Counted from the first letter of the stretch, positions 1 through 7,883 are shown. The stretch: 18,638 bases of DNA from SLFT01 sp964493075 (GCA_964493075.1 CAZBNU010000069.1:1-18638), one strand, 5' to 3'. Made by a program: numbers and translations. Notes: a model not told the origin generated them from the sequence alone.

Positions 1-2
1 TG

Positions 3-18
3 TATTGCTAAAGCAATA
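3..18. repeat. Short perfect hairpin at window edge
   Basis: TATTGC-TAAA-GCAATA forms a perfect 6-bp stem with a 4-base loop. No gene is visible before it, so whether it is a terminator or operator for something upstream cannot be judged. Confidence 0.3.
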
Positions 19-69
19 AATATCGCTGTCCCGGCACTTTTAAACATGCGACTACTTTCTTGTTTCAGT

Positions 70-94
70 TGCCAGTTTGACTTTCAAACAGGCA
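70..94 (+). terminator. Stem-loop upstream of nikR, possible terminator or operator
   Basis: TGCC-A-GTTTGA-CTT-TCAAAC-A-GGCA is a near-perfect inverted repeat: ten pairs interrupted by one A/A mismatch, with a 3-base loop. A T-rich stretch (101-110) follows after a short gap, so it may end a transcript coming from outside the window. It is not the E. coli NikR operator (GTATGA-N16-TCATAC). An operator role for NikR autoregulation is only a possibility. Confidence 0.35.
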
Positions 95-108
95 GAAAGG
101 TTTCATTT

Positions 109-138
109 TTGAGGAACATAAGGGACGAAAGGTATAAG
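109..138 (+). promoter_or_regulatory. Candidate sigma-70 promoter for nikR
   Basis: TTGAGG (109-114), an 18-base spacer and TATAAG (133-138) resemble a housekeeping promoter about 70 bases before the nikR start. The match is moderate. No second promoter candidate stands out between here and the gene. Confidence 0.4.
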
Positions 139-207
139 AGTTTTGTTATGGCAAGAGGGGTGGTGAATAGGGTAAACTAAAGCAGTCCAACAACAGGAGA
201 TAGAAGC

Positions 208-624
208 ATGACAGACCTGATGCGCGTCAGTTTTACTATAGAACGCAGTTTGTATGAGGAACTTGAAAGACTATTGGCAACGACACGATACGAAAACCGT
301 TCTGAATTTATCCGGGATATGGTGCGTGAACGGCTAGTGCGCGATTCCTGGCGGCGCAACGAAGAAGCCGTAGGCACCATCACCATGGTGTACGACCATC
401 ACCAGCGCGACCTGAGCAGCACCATCACTCACGTACAACACGAACACCACGAAGCCATTTTGGCCACCACCCATGTGCATCTGACCCACGACTTGTGCGT
501 GGAAATGATCATGGTACGGGGACTGGCAGCCGCCATAGAAGGGCTTGCTGACGAACTGCGCAGTCACAAAGGCGTCTTGCACGTCAGCGTTTCCATGAGT
601 TCCACTGGAAAACGGTTACACTGA
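208..624 (+). CDS. nikR: Nickel-responsive transcriptional regulator NikR
   Basis: NikR is a ribbon-helix-helix repressor that binds Ni(II) in its C-terminal ACT-like domain and then represses nickel uptake genes. The 138-residue protein has the expected layout. An N-terminal ribbon-helix-helix covers about residues 4-46 and includes the NRSEFIRDMVRE segment. The metal-binding domain covers about 55-132. All four high-affinity nickel ligands of E. coli NikR (H76, H87, H89, C95) have counterparts at H78, H89, H91 and C97. The length is normal (E. coli 133). The ATG at 208 is preceded by AGGAG with an 8-base gap, which fixes the start. No nickel transporter, hydrogenase or urease gene is visible here, so its targets lie elsewhere or beyond the left edge. 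Identification is firm; the regulon is unknown. Confidence 0.95.
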   Translation: MTDLMRVSFTIERSLYEELERLLATTRYENRSEFIRDMVRERLVRDSWRRNEEAVGTITMVYDHHQRDLSSTITHVQHEHHEAILATTHVHLTHDLCVEMIMVRGLAAAIEGLADELRSHKGVLHVSVSMSSTGKRLH

Positions 625-664
625 TAAAGGGGGCATCAAAAGTCCCGTCAGCATTCTATCCAGT

Positions 665-886
665 TTAGTCCTCGCCCCAAAGTGACAGAAATTCCGCTGC
701 CTCTGCCGGTTGCAGTTTTTCCGGCCGGTACAGTTTCTTCACAATAGGATCGCCTATCCGGTCAGTTTCGCCACTTTCGGGAATATGGGTCAACTGCCGC
801 AAAATCTTTCCCTCATCCTCGCACTCGTAATAGGTCCACGCATCCCCCTTGCCGGGAACGTACTGTGCCGTCTTGTAGTAGATCAT
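665..886 (-). CDS. Conserved small protein of unknown function
   Basis: This 73-residue protein starts at an ATG preceded by a strong AAGGAG with a 9-base gap on the minus strand. It is cytoplasmic by composition, with no signal peptide or membrane helix. It is rich in aromatic and charged residues: an N-terminal tyrosine-rich part (MIYYKTAQYV, then DAWTYYECEDEGKILRQL), a middle TGE/DRIGDP-like loop, and an acidic C-terminal helix ending in LWGED. The strict ribosome-binding site and protein-like composition favour it over the antisense frame at 710-892. I do not recognise a named family. A small standalone domain of the kind found as orphan ORFs in uncultured lineages is plausible. It stands alone, converging with nikR 40 bases away, so the two genes share that short gap for termination. 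Function unknown. Confidence 0.7.
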   Translation of the reverse strand: MIYYKTAQYVPGKGDAWTYYECEDEGKILRQLTHIPESGETDRIGDPIVKKLYRPEKLQPAEAAEFLSLWGED

Positions 887-921
887 CTATGAATTCTCCT
901 TGAGATATACAGGAAATATCT

Positions 922-956
922 TTGGTGGGTTCCGCTACACTTCATCCACCCTACAA
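922..956. repeat. Dispersed TTGGTGGGTT...ACCCTACAA palindromic repeat
   Basis: This 35-base element begins TTGGTGGGTTCCGC and ends CATCCACCCTACAA. GGTGGGT (924-930) pairs with ATCCACC (944-950), with one G-U pair. It closely resembles a short palindromic repeat that recurs in intergenic DNA of many bacterial genomes (typical form TTGGTGGGTTACGC...AACCCACCC). The assignment rests on remembered similarity, since only one copy is in the window. Confidence 0.5.
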
Positions 957-1022
957 TTCATTATTTCAGCGTAACTGTCTACCTGGTCTAGCAATCTATG
1001 GTTACTGTGCGTCCAAAACGCC

Positions 1023-1107
1023 CGTCATTCCCGCGAAAGCGGGAATCCAGTGCCATAACAACAGCGTATCAGCCGCTTTCTGGATTCCCGCTTCCGCGGG
1101 AATGACG
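1023..1107. repeat. REP-like inverted pair (two nested hairpins)
   Basis: Two 28-base arms (1023-1050 and 1080-1107) are inverted copies with a single mismatch, separated by 29 bases. Each arm is itself a hairpin: ATTCCCGCGAAAGCGGGAAT (1027-1046) and ATTCCCGCTTCCGCGGGAAT (1084-1103), each with an 8-bp stem and a 4-base loop. Read as protein, it gives the familiar spurious VIPAKAGIQ / FWIPASAGMT peptides. This is the layout of a REP doublet (BIME-like), the kind of element mobilised by REP-associated Y1 transposases. No such transposase is in the window. Confidence 0.85.
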
Positions 1108-1185
1108 TGCGCTCGCTGTTATCAAGGCATATTATGAGATATGCTAACAGTTACATTTAAGCAATCATTGTATCACATTTAGACG

Positions 1186-3204
1186 TCAGGCATGTTCGCG
1201 CAGCCACTGGGCCACGTACTCCTGATTGTCCTGGGTGGTCAGCAGAATAATCTCGTCGCCCGACTGTATCAACGTGGAGCCTCGCGGCACGACCGTTTCG
1301 TTGGCGCGGCGAATCGCGCCTAGCGTACATTCGGACGGAATGCATGCGTCCCGCACATAGACACCGTCCAGCGGCATACCAGCATCCACCACGGCGGACT
1401 CAAGCACCATGGCGGCCCTGCGGCTGATATTCTGATACTCATCGGCTTTCACCGCCATTTCCTCACTGCGCAATTGCGCATCCACACAGGCGGCAATGAT
1501 ATTCTGACGGTTCAGCACGCCAATAATACGTCCCGGATTCTGCGGATCCATTACCGGAATGCGCCCGTATCCCTGCGCACCAAAACGGGACAAGGCCGCA
1601 CTGAGCGACTGTTCCGGACGGCACACCGCCACAGGACGTGTATACACATCGCTTACTTTTAATTCTTCCAGAGAGCGCGTCAACAGCGCGTCTTCTACAT
1701 CCCGTGCAGTGACAATACCAAGCAACTTATTGTCGGCATTCACCACGGGGAAACCGTTCTCATGGGCAGCCGCCATCTTATCAATCAGCGCGGCCACAGA
1801 CATATCCGGCGGCACACCATCCGGCGGCGACATGGCCTTCTCCACCGTGACGGCATCCATGAGATTTACTTCAGGAACATCGGCAATATGAATGCCGCGC
1901 TGTGTAAGTTTGATGGTATATATGGAATCTTTATGAATACGCTGTGAAATAAAGGTGCCCATGACCGTTGCACTCATAAGCGGCACAATAATGTAGTAGT
2001 TGTCGGTCATCTCAATGAGCACCAGTATCGCCGTGATCGGAGCATGCGCAGCGGAGGCAAACATAACCGACATGCCCACCAGCGAATAGGCACCCGGACT
2101 GGAAACCACCTCGGGGAACCAAGCATTAAGCAGCGACCCGTAGGAACCGCCCAGCATGGCGCCCATAAAAAGGGAGGGCAGGAATATACCGCCGGAACCG
2201 CCTGTACCCACTGTAAACGAGGTGGCAATCATCTTAAAAAAGAGAAGCAGTACTAAAGTGCCGGCAAGCAACTGATTGTTCAGTGCAAGTTCAATGGCTT
2301 CATAGCCCGTACCCATCACCTGGGGCATCCAGATGGCGATTGCCCCTGTCAGAGCGCCGCCTATGGCAGGCTTGATCACTGCTGGAACCCGCGTCTTTTC
2401 CGTGATGTCCTCAACGCGATACAGCAACCGGATAAATGCATGGGCAACCAATGCTGCCATGGCGCCCAGTATTACAAAGAAGAAAAGGTCCCAAACGCTG
2501 GTCAGGGAGTAATTATGGAGTAAAGGAAATTTTGGTTGATCCCCACCACCCGCCAGCACCCGCACCACCATGATGGCGGAAGCGGAACTGATCACCACAA
2601 GCCCGAAGTAGTGGGCAGTAAACCGGCGCACAATCACTTCCAGCGCAAAAATAACACCAGCCATGGGCGCATTAAACGTAGCAGCAATACCGCCCGCCGC
2701 GCCACAGGCCACAGCAAGGGTGACCATGCGGTCGGAGAGACGCAGCCATTGCGCCAATGTGGATCCGAGTGCAGAACCAATATGCACGATGGGGCCTTCA
2801 CGTCCGGCAGAACCACCGGTGCCGATGGTGATGGCGGAAGCAACAATCTTCACCAGCGCCACCCGCGCACGAATTCGGCCGCCAAGACGCGCCACGGCAT
2901 ACATAACCTCGGGAATACCATGCCCCTTCGTTTCTGGAGCGAGATAGGTGGAGATGAAGCCCACAATAAGGCCACCCAATGCCACGACGGGAATTGGCCA
3001 GGCATAGCCCAGCCAGCCGCTTAACCAGCCGCCCACTTGCGCCTGAAACACCCATTGCACAGATTCAATGCCAATGCGCAACGCCACCGCAGTGAATCCT
3101 GCGCCCATTCCGATGATAACAGCCAGCAGAATAGGACCGGAAGTCTGCGATTCCCGCAGCCGGAGAGAAAGGTAATCACGGATTCTATTGATAAAAGAAA
3201 ACAT
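1186..3204 (-). CDS. CLC-family chloride channel/transporter with CBS pair and TrkA-C domain
   Basis: This inner-membrane CLC protein moves chloride or related anions. The 672 residues comprise an 18-helix CLC core (about 20-430), two CBS domains (about 450-575) and a C-terminal TrkA-C-like domain (about 590-670). CBS and TrkA-C domains usually sense nucleotides or other ligands. Signature motifs are present: GHGIPE (94-99), GREGP (134-138, gating glutamate E136) and GIFLP (339-343). At the position of E. coli E203, the internal proton glutamate, the sequence reads FALEV, so valine (V190) replaces it as in CLC channels. Histidine (H95) occupies the position of the E. coli selectivity serine S107. 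The gene is last in a minus-strand operon, 29 bases after carB. The ATG at 3204 lacks a clear ribosome-binding site, so it may rely on coupling. Family certain; channel versus antiporter mode is inferred. Confidence 0.93.
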   Translation of the reverse strand: MFSFINRIRDYLSLRLRESQTSGPILLAVIIGMGAGFTAVALRIGIESVQWVFQAQVGGWLSGWLGYAWPIPVVALGGLIVGFISTYLAPETKGHGIPEVMYAVARLGGRIRARVALVKIVASAITIGTGGSAGREGPIVHIGSALGSTLAQWLRLSDRMVTLAVACGAAGGIAATFNAPMAGVIFALEVIVRRFTAHYFGLVVISSASAIMVVRVLAGGGDQPKFPLLHNYSLTSVWDLFFFVILGAMAALVAHAFIRLLYRVEDITEKTRVPAVIKPAIGGALTGAIAIWMPQVMGTGYEAIELALNNQLLAGTLVLLLFFKMIATSFTVGTGGSGGIFLPSLFMGAMLGGSYGSLLNAWFPEVVSSPGAYSLVGMSVMFASAAHAPITAILVLIEMTDNYYIIVPLMSATVMGTFISQRIHKDSIYTIKLTQRGIHIADVPEVNLMDAVTVEKAMSPPDGVPPDMSVAALIDKMAAAHENGFPVVNADNKLLGIVTARDVEDALLTRSLEELKVSDVYTRPVAVCRPEQSLSAALSRFGAQGYGRIPVMDPQNPGRIIGVLNRQNIIAACVDAQLRSEEMAVKADEYQNISRRAAMVLESAVVDAGMPLDGVYVRDACIPSECTLGAIRRANETVVPRGSTLIQSGDEIILLTTQDNQEYVAQWLREHA

Positions 3205-3233
3205 GTCAGGAAATGTGTTTAGTTCTTATGGGA

Positions 3234-6200
3234 CTATATCTTGTGATACTCTTGCAAGGACAGCAATGTTGGCTCAGTGACGCGCATGGCTTCAATCGCG
3301 GCAACACCAGCACGGGCCGCCGCCAACGTGGTCATGGTGGGCAATCCCCTTTCCAGCGCGGTGCGGCGTATGGCCATTTCATCCGCTTTGGAGTCCACAC
3401 CCAGGGGTGTGTTGATGATCCAGTCTACATCGCCATTGATGATAAGGTCAACAATGTTCGGGCGTCCTTCGCCGACTTTATGCACTTCTTCCACCGGAAT
3501 ATTCAGCGACCGCAGACACTCAGCGGTGCCGTGGGTGGCGACGACTTTGAACCCCAGACGGTGCAGCGACTGCGCCACATCTTCCATGTTCTTCTTGTCC
3601 CGCGCATTCAGGCTCAAAAACACTTTTCCCTTGGTGGGTAGTTTGTTGCCCGCTGCTATCTGGCTCTTAGCAAAGGCCATGCCCATCGTCATGTCAATGC
3701 CCATCACTTCGCCGGTACTGCGCATTTCAGGTCCAAGCAGGATATCCACACCTGGGAATTTGATGAAGGGCAACACGACTTCCTTGGCAGACATGTAGGT
3801 GGGCACGGGGTCTTCCGTAAAACCAAGTTCTTTCAGGGTTTTTCCCGCCATAACACGGGATGCCAGTTTCGCCAGCGGCACGCCAATGGCCTTGCTGACA
3901 AATGGAATGGTGCGCGAGGCACGTGGATTGACTTCGAGCAGGAAAATATCTTCATCGCGAACAGCGTACTGGATATTCATGAGGCCGATGACATTGAGTT
4001 CACGTGCGAGGGCACGGGTTTGTACACGCAGACGCTCGATAATTTCAGGTGCCAGATCGTAAGGCGGTAGGATGCAGGCGCTGTCACCGGAGTGAACACC
4101 CGCCTCCTCGATATGCTGCATAATGCCCGCCACCACCACGGTTTCCCCGTCGGATATGGCGTCCACATCCATTTCGATAGCTGCTTCGAGGAACTTGTCA
4201 ATCAGGATGGGGTGTTCCGGCGAAGCCTCCACCGCATAGGTCATGTACCGTTCCAGCGCGGCGCGATCATACACGATTTCCATGGCGCGGCCACCCAGCA
4301 CAAAAGAGGGGCGCACCACCACGGGATAGCCGATACGTTCGGCAATCACTTCCGCCTGTTCAAAGGAGGTGGCCACATCATTAGCGGGTTGCAACAAATC
4401 CAGTTTTTCCACCACTTCACGGAACCGCTCTCGGTCTTCCGCCCTGGCAATACTGTCAGGAGACGTACCGATAATAGGCGCACCCGCCTTTTCAAGACGT
4501 TCGGCAAGGTTCAGCGGCGTCTGTCCGCCAAACTGGACAATCACGCCCTTCGGTTTGATGCGATCTATTATATTCATCACATCTTCAAAGGTGAGCGGCT
4601 CAAAGAACAGACTGTCCGAGGTGTCGTAATCGGTGGACACCGTTTCAGGATTGCAATTCACCATGATGGTCTCGTAACCGTCATCCTTGAGCGCGAAGGC
4701 CGCGTGAACGCAACAGTAGTCGAATTCAATACCTTGGCCGATACGATTCGGGCCACCGCCAAGAATGACGATGCGATCCTTCTCCGTGAGGCGTACTTCA
4801 TCCTCGCCGTCGTAGGAGGAATAGTAGTAGGGCGTATAGGCCTCGAACTCGGCGGCGCAGGTATCCACTAAACGGTAGCCGGGAAGAATGCCGTGGCCAA
4901 TGCGTTTTGCGCGCACTTCGTCTTCGGTGCATTTCCAAAGGGTTGCCAGCTGCTTGTCGGAAAAGCCAAGTTGTTTGGCGTGACGGAACTGAGCAGCATC
5001 ATCCGGATTTGAATTAAGAATCGCCTTTTCTTCCTGCACGATTTCCTGTAACTGGCGTATGAACCACGGATCAAACCAGGTCACTTCATAGACTTGCTCA
5101 AGGGTAGCGCCCTTGCGCAGGGCTTCCATCACCTGGAACAGACGGTCACGGTTCGGAGTGCGCATGGCGTGCAACAGGTCCTCAAGACTCATTTTTGTTT
5201 GTGCAGCATCCTTGCCATCGCAACCCAGGCCAGCGCGGCCAATTTCCAGACCGCGAATGGCCTTCTGCACTGATTCCTTGAAGGTGCGGCCAATACTCAT
5301 GGTCTCCCCCACGCTCTTCATCTGTACGGTCAGTGTATCCTTTGCGCCGGGAAATTTCTCGAATGCCCAGCGCGGTATTTTTGTGACTACATAATCAATG
5401 GTCGGCTCAAAGGACGCGGGAGTTTCGCGGGTAATGTCATTGCGTATTTCATCCAGCGAATAGCCCACGGCCAGCTTCGCCGCAATCTTGGCAATCGGGA
5501 ATCCTGTAGCCTTCGATGCCAGCGCAGAACTACGCGACACGCGGGGATTCATCTCAATGACCACCATGCGTCCCGTCTTCGGGCACACGGCGAACTGCAC
5601 ATTGGAACCGCCCGTATCCACGCCAATCTCGCGCATGATCGCCACGGACGCATTGCGCATGGCCTGATATTCTTTGTCGCTGAGGGTCTGCGCCGGGGCA
5701 ACAGTGATGCTGTCGCCCGTGTGTACACCCATGGCATCCAGATTCTCGATGGAACAGATGATGACCACGTTATCGTTGAGGTCGCGCATCACCTCGAGTT
5801 CATATTCTTTCCAACCGATAACCGATTCTTCAATAAGCACTTCGGTAATGGGGCTGGCATCAAGTCCGTATTTGACGGCTGCTTCAAATTCGTCCTTGTT
5901 GAAGGAAAGTCCTGCGCCGGAACCGCCTAACGTGAAGGCAGGCCGGATGACGGCGGCATAATTAACCTGTGCGCCAAACTCGCGGGCTTCCTCCACGGAA
6001 TGGACTACCTGACTTTGCGGCACGTCCAACCCTATGCGTTCCATAGCCTCTTTGAAAAGCCCCCGGTCTTCAGCCTTCTTGATAGGGCCCAGTTTCGCGC
6101 CGATAAGCTCACAGCCGTATTTGTTGAGAATACCCTGCTCAGCCAACGCCACGGACAAATTCAGACCGGTCTGACCGCCTACCGTGGGCAACAGCGCATC

Positions 6201-6449
6201 GGGACGCTCCCGTTCAATAATGCGCTCCAGATATTCCACCGTCAGCGGTTCAATATACACCTTCTCCGCTGTTTCCGGATCAGTCATGATGGTGGCTGGA
6301 TTGCTGTTGGCCAACACAACCGAATACCCCTCTTCGCGCAGTGCTTTGCATGCCTGGGTGCCGCTGTAGTCAAACTCACAGGCCTGGCCGATCACAATAG
6401 GCCCGCTGCCGATAAGTAGAATTTTCTTGATGTCAGTTCTTTTTGGCAT
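3234..6449 (-). CDS. carB: Carbamoyl-phosphate synthase, large subunit
   Basis: CarB makes carbamoyl phosphate from bicarbonate, ammonia (delivered by CarA from glutamine) and two ATP, feeding pyrimidine and arginine synthesis in the cytoplasm. At 1071 residues it matches E. coli CarB (1073) from the first residues (MPKRTDIKKILLIGSGP) to the last. It has two homologous halves. The first ATP-grasp carboxyphosphate domain lies at about 1-400, including IGSGPIVIGQACEFDYSG and SNPATIMTDPE. An oligomerisation domain lies at about 405-550. The second carbamate kinase-like half lies at about 555-930, including LGGGPNRIGQGIEFDYCC and NCNPETVSTDYDTSD. An MGS-like allosteric domain lies at about 935-1071. 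The gene is intact. The glutaminase gene carA is not in the window. It sits between greA (33-base gap) and the CLC gene (29-base gap), so all three are probably on one transcript. A carB-greA pairing is common, usually in the opposite order. Confidence 0.98.
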   Translation of the reverse strand: MPKRTDIKKILLIGSGPIVIGQACEFDYSGTQACKALREEGYSVVLANSNPATIMTDPETAEKVYIEPLTVEYLERIIERERPDALLPTVGGQTGLNLSVALAEQGILNKYGCELIGAKLGPIKKAEDRGLFKEAMERIGLDVPQSQVVHSVEEAREFGAQVNYAAVIRPAFTLGGSGAGLSFNKDEFEAAVKYGLDASPITEVLIEESVIGWKEYELEVMRDLNDNVVIICSIENLDAMGVHTGDSITVAPAQTLSDKEYQAMRNASVAIMREIGVDTGGSNVQFAVCPKTGRMVVIEMNPRVSRSSALASKATGFPIAKIAAKLAVGYSLDEIRNDITRETPASFEPTIDYVVTKIPRWAFEKFPGAKDTLTVQMKSVGETMSIGRTFKESVQKAIRGLEIGRAGLGCDGKDAAQTKMSLEDLLHAMRTPNRDRLFQVMEALRKGATLEQVYEVTWFDPWFIRQLQEIVQEEKAILNSNPDDAAQFRHAKQLGFSDKQLATLWKCTEDEVRAKRIGHGILPGYRLVDTCAAEFEAYTPYYYSSYDGEDEVRLTEKDRIVILGGGPNRIGQGIEFDYCCVHAAFALKDDGYETIMVNCNPETVSTDYDTSDSLFFEPLTFEDVMNIIDRIKPKGVIVQFGGQTPLNLAERLEKAGAPIIGTSPDSIARAEDRERFREVVEKLDLLQPANDVATSFEQAEVIAERIGYPVVVRPSFVLGGRAMEIVYDRAALERYMTYAVEASPEHPILIDKFLEAAIEMDVDAISDGETVVVAGIMQHIEEAGVHSGDSACILPPYDLAPEIIERLRVQTRALARELNVIGLMNIQYAVRDEDIFLLEVNPRASRTIPFVSKAIGVPLAKLASRVMAGKTLKELGFTEDPVPTYMSAKEVVLPFIKFPGVDILLGPEMRSTGEVMGIDMTMGMAFAKSQIAAGNKLPTKGKVFLSLNARDKKNMEDVAQSLHRLGFKVVATHGTAECLRSLNIPVEEVHKVGEGRPNIVDLIINGDVDWIINTPLGVDSKADEMAIRRTALERGLPTMTTLAAARAGVAAIEAMRVTEPTLLSLQEYHKI

Positions 6450-6482
6450 AGATAATTCTTTCCTGCAGTGTTGCTGCTGATG

Positions 6483-6956
6483 TTAATAGGTGATTTCGAG
6501 AATTTTGAAGGTCATCTGGCCGCCGGGTGTCTGGGCAACCGTTTCATCTCCCACCCCCTTGCCCATAAGCGCATGGCCCACCGGCGACTGGGCGGAAATT
6601 TTCCCAGATGCAATGTCCGCTTCTGCAGGACCGACCAGCATGAACGTAATTTCGCTGTTGGTTTTTGTGTTAAGCACACGAACAGTGGCGCCCAGGTAAA
6701 CACCACTCGTATCCCGGTCTGTATTGTCCAATATCACGGCACGGGCAATCTGGTCCTCGAAGTTACGGATTTTTGCATGTACCATCGCCTGCTCTTCTTT
6801 GGCGGCATGATATTCGGCATTTTCCTTCAAATCGCCGAGACTGCGCGCCTGCTCAATGGTGTCTGCAACCACCACCCGACGTTCACACAGCGCGGCAAGA
6901 TCCTTCTTCATTTTTTCCAGCCCTTCGGCGGTGATATAGAGACGGTCGTCACTCAT
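6483..6956 (-). CDS. greA: Transcription elongation factor GreA
   Basis: GreA enters the RNA polymerase secondary channel and triggers cleavage of backtracked RNA. The ATG at 6956 gives 157 residues, the usual length (E. coli 158), and begins MSDDRLYITAEGLEKMKKDL. The longer frame that extends upstream to 7034 adds 26 residues with no counterpart in the family. The N-terminal coiled coil covers about 1-75. Its tip carries the invariant GDLKENAEYHAA segment (from G41), with catalytic-loop acidic residues D42 and E45. The C-terminal FKBP-like domain (about 80-157) includes SPVGHALMGKGVGDE, typical of GreA. A modest AGGG lies 9 bases before the ATG. It is the first gene of the greA-carB-CLC operon. 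Confidence 0.95.
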   Translation of the reverse strand: MSDDRLYITAEGLEKMKKDLAALCERRVVVADTIEQARSLGDLKENAEYHAAKEEQAMVHAKIRNFEDQIARAVILDNTDRDTSGVYLGATVRVLNTKTNSEITFMLVGPAEADIASGKISAQSPVGHALMGKGVGDETVAQTPGGQMTFKILEITY

Positions 6957-7121
6957 GTTCTTAGCCCTGTTTCGTGGTTCATGGTTCAGATGCAACAATC
7001 CCATGCAACGACATAGATGATTACGCCGGCGCATAAGCCATGCACTGACTACGCTATTCAGGTCAGCCTAACCTTCCGACCGGGAATACTCCCGACGATA
7101 GTACCCTGCCGGATTGGGGGA

Positions 7122-7130
7122 AGTATAGCA
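7122..7130 (-). promoter_or_regulatory. Candidate extended -10 promoter for greA operon
   Basis: On the minus strand the sequence TGC-TATACT is an extended -10 element (TGN plus TATACT). No convincing -35 lies upstream, which extended -10 promoters tolerate. Transcription would start near 7115 and leave a leader of about 160 bases before greA. Between 6957 and 7233 nothing else was recognised beyond a weak hairpin at 7081-7094. Confidence 0.4.
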
Positions 7131-7233
7131 GAAAGTGAAGGCAATGGGAAAGAGGATGAAAAAGGCCAATACTTCGCCGGTCAAAAAGGAAATCTGGATA
7201 GTCTCTCTGCCTTCCTGCTGGATGGACCTTTTA

Positions 7234-7413
7234 TTATTTGCTATAGTCTTTTGACTCTTCTTTTGCAATAAGTATCCCTGCCAGCTGCTCTTTACTATCC
7301 GTCACGTTTAATTTTTTGTGGAAGGCAACAAACCGTTGCGGATCATTATCGAATTCTTCGGATATGGCAGTGCGGACTTCACGAATCCACTGGATTCCAG
7401 AATCGGTTCTCAT
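7234..7413 (-). CDS. Small partner (putative antitoxin) of the PIN toxin
   Basis: A 59-residue protein starts at the ATG ending at 7413. Its ATG overlaps the TGA of the PIN gene (ATGA), and GGAGG lies 7 bases upstream inside the toxin gene, so translation is almost certainly coupled. It begins MRTDSGIQWIREVRTAISEE, continues with an acidic FDNDPQRFV segment and a lysine/glutamate-rich helical tail. This resembles the short 'IRxxRxxISxExxxDPxxxV' proteins that accompany PIN proteins of the YIETSIPSF type and are annotated as putative antitoxins. No DNA-binding fold is evident. The order is toxin first, partner second, the reverse of canonical vapBC. Real gene: likely. Antitoxin role: inferred from position and this resemblance. 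Confidence 0.75.
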   Translation of the reverse strand: MRTDSGIQWIREVRTAISEEFDNDPQRFVAFHKKLNVTDSKEQLAGILIAKEESKDYSK

Positions 7414-7883
7414 TGATTTTCCTCCAGCAACTGATACGGAGTAACTAACTCGGGTATGGATAAACCTAGCATCGTATTGATAATGCGTATATGGGTAAAC
7501 TTGTTGGGATTGGCTATATTACGGCAATTCCATGTCAACAGATAGTCACAACCGTGATAGGAAGCCAAGGCTAAATGCATGGCATCTCCCAAGGGATTAA
7601 CGGGCATTAGATGATGCTGTACGTAGGCTTTGACAATGTCCTCTATTATATCAACGACCTCCAAATCAGGAATATCGGACAGCAACAGAAGAGCCTCTTC
7701 CTTTCCGGGGTATTCGCCGCGCTGCAGTTCATAACGTACTGCGCCACTGGTAAATACCTCGTATTGGTCAAGCATAGACCACCACTGACGGGTCCAATCG
7801 CGTCGTGCAATCATGTCCGGCTCCATACGCGCTTCATAAAAGAAACTCGGAATGGAAGTCTCTATATAAACACGTTTTCGCAA
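7410..7883 (-). CDS. PIN-domain ribonuclease toxin (VapC-like)
   Basis: PIN proteins are Mg-dependent RNases, and VapC toxins of this fold cut tRNA or rRNA to stop growth. The 157 residues form one PIN domain. The first acidic residue lies in VYIETSIPSFF (E8, glutamate in place of the usual aspartate, typical of this subfamily). The second is E52 in VRYEL. The third is D100 in GDAMHLALAS. The C-terminal DYLLTWN motif ends at N119. The start is TTG at 7883, chosen because AGGAG sits 8 bases upstream and the frame begins directly with the first beta-strand (RKRVYIETS). The gene overlaps its small downstream partner by four bases. No transposase or integrase flanks it. PIN family: confident. Toxin activity: inferred. 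Confidence 0.88.
   Translation of the reverse strand: MRKRVYIETSIPSFFYEARMEPDMIARRDWTRQWWSMLDQYEVFTSGAVRYELQRGEYPGKEEALLLLSDIPDLEVVDIIEDIVKAYVQHHLMPVNPLGDAMHLALASYHGCDYLLTWNCRNIANPNKFTHIRIINTMLGLSIPELVTPYQLLEENQ

Noticed and set aside
1..207. NikR operator of E. coli type (GTATGA-N16-TCATAC)
   Set aside because: Only GTTTGA-N3-TCAAAC was found. The spacing is wrong, so it was listed as a stem-loop instead.
922..1137. 71-codon frame containing VIPAKAGIQ
   Set aside because: It is only the translation of two dispersed palindromic repeats.
4092..4871. 259-codon plus-strand frame inside carB
   Set aside because: Antisense shadow of an intact, highly conserved carB; no ribosome-binding site and no protein-like pattern.
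6957..7034. 26-residue N-terminal extension of GreA
   Set aside because: No counterpart in the family. The ATG at 6956 gives the normal length.
7068..7268. 66-codon minus-strand frame with a hydrophobic stretch
   Set aside because: It overlaps the better supported 59-residue partner of the PIN toxin, has no good ribosome-binding site, and falls in the presumed leader region of greA.
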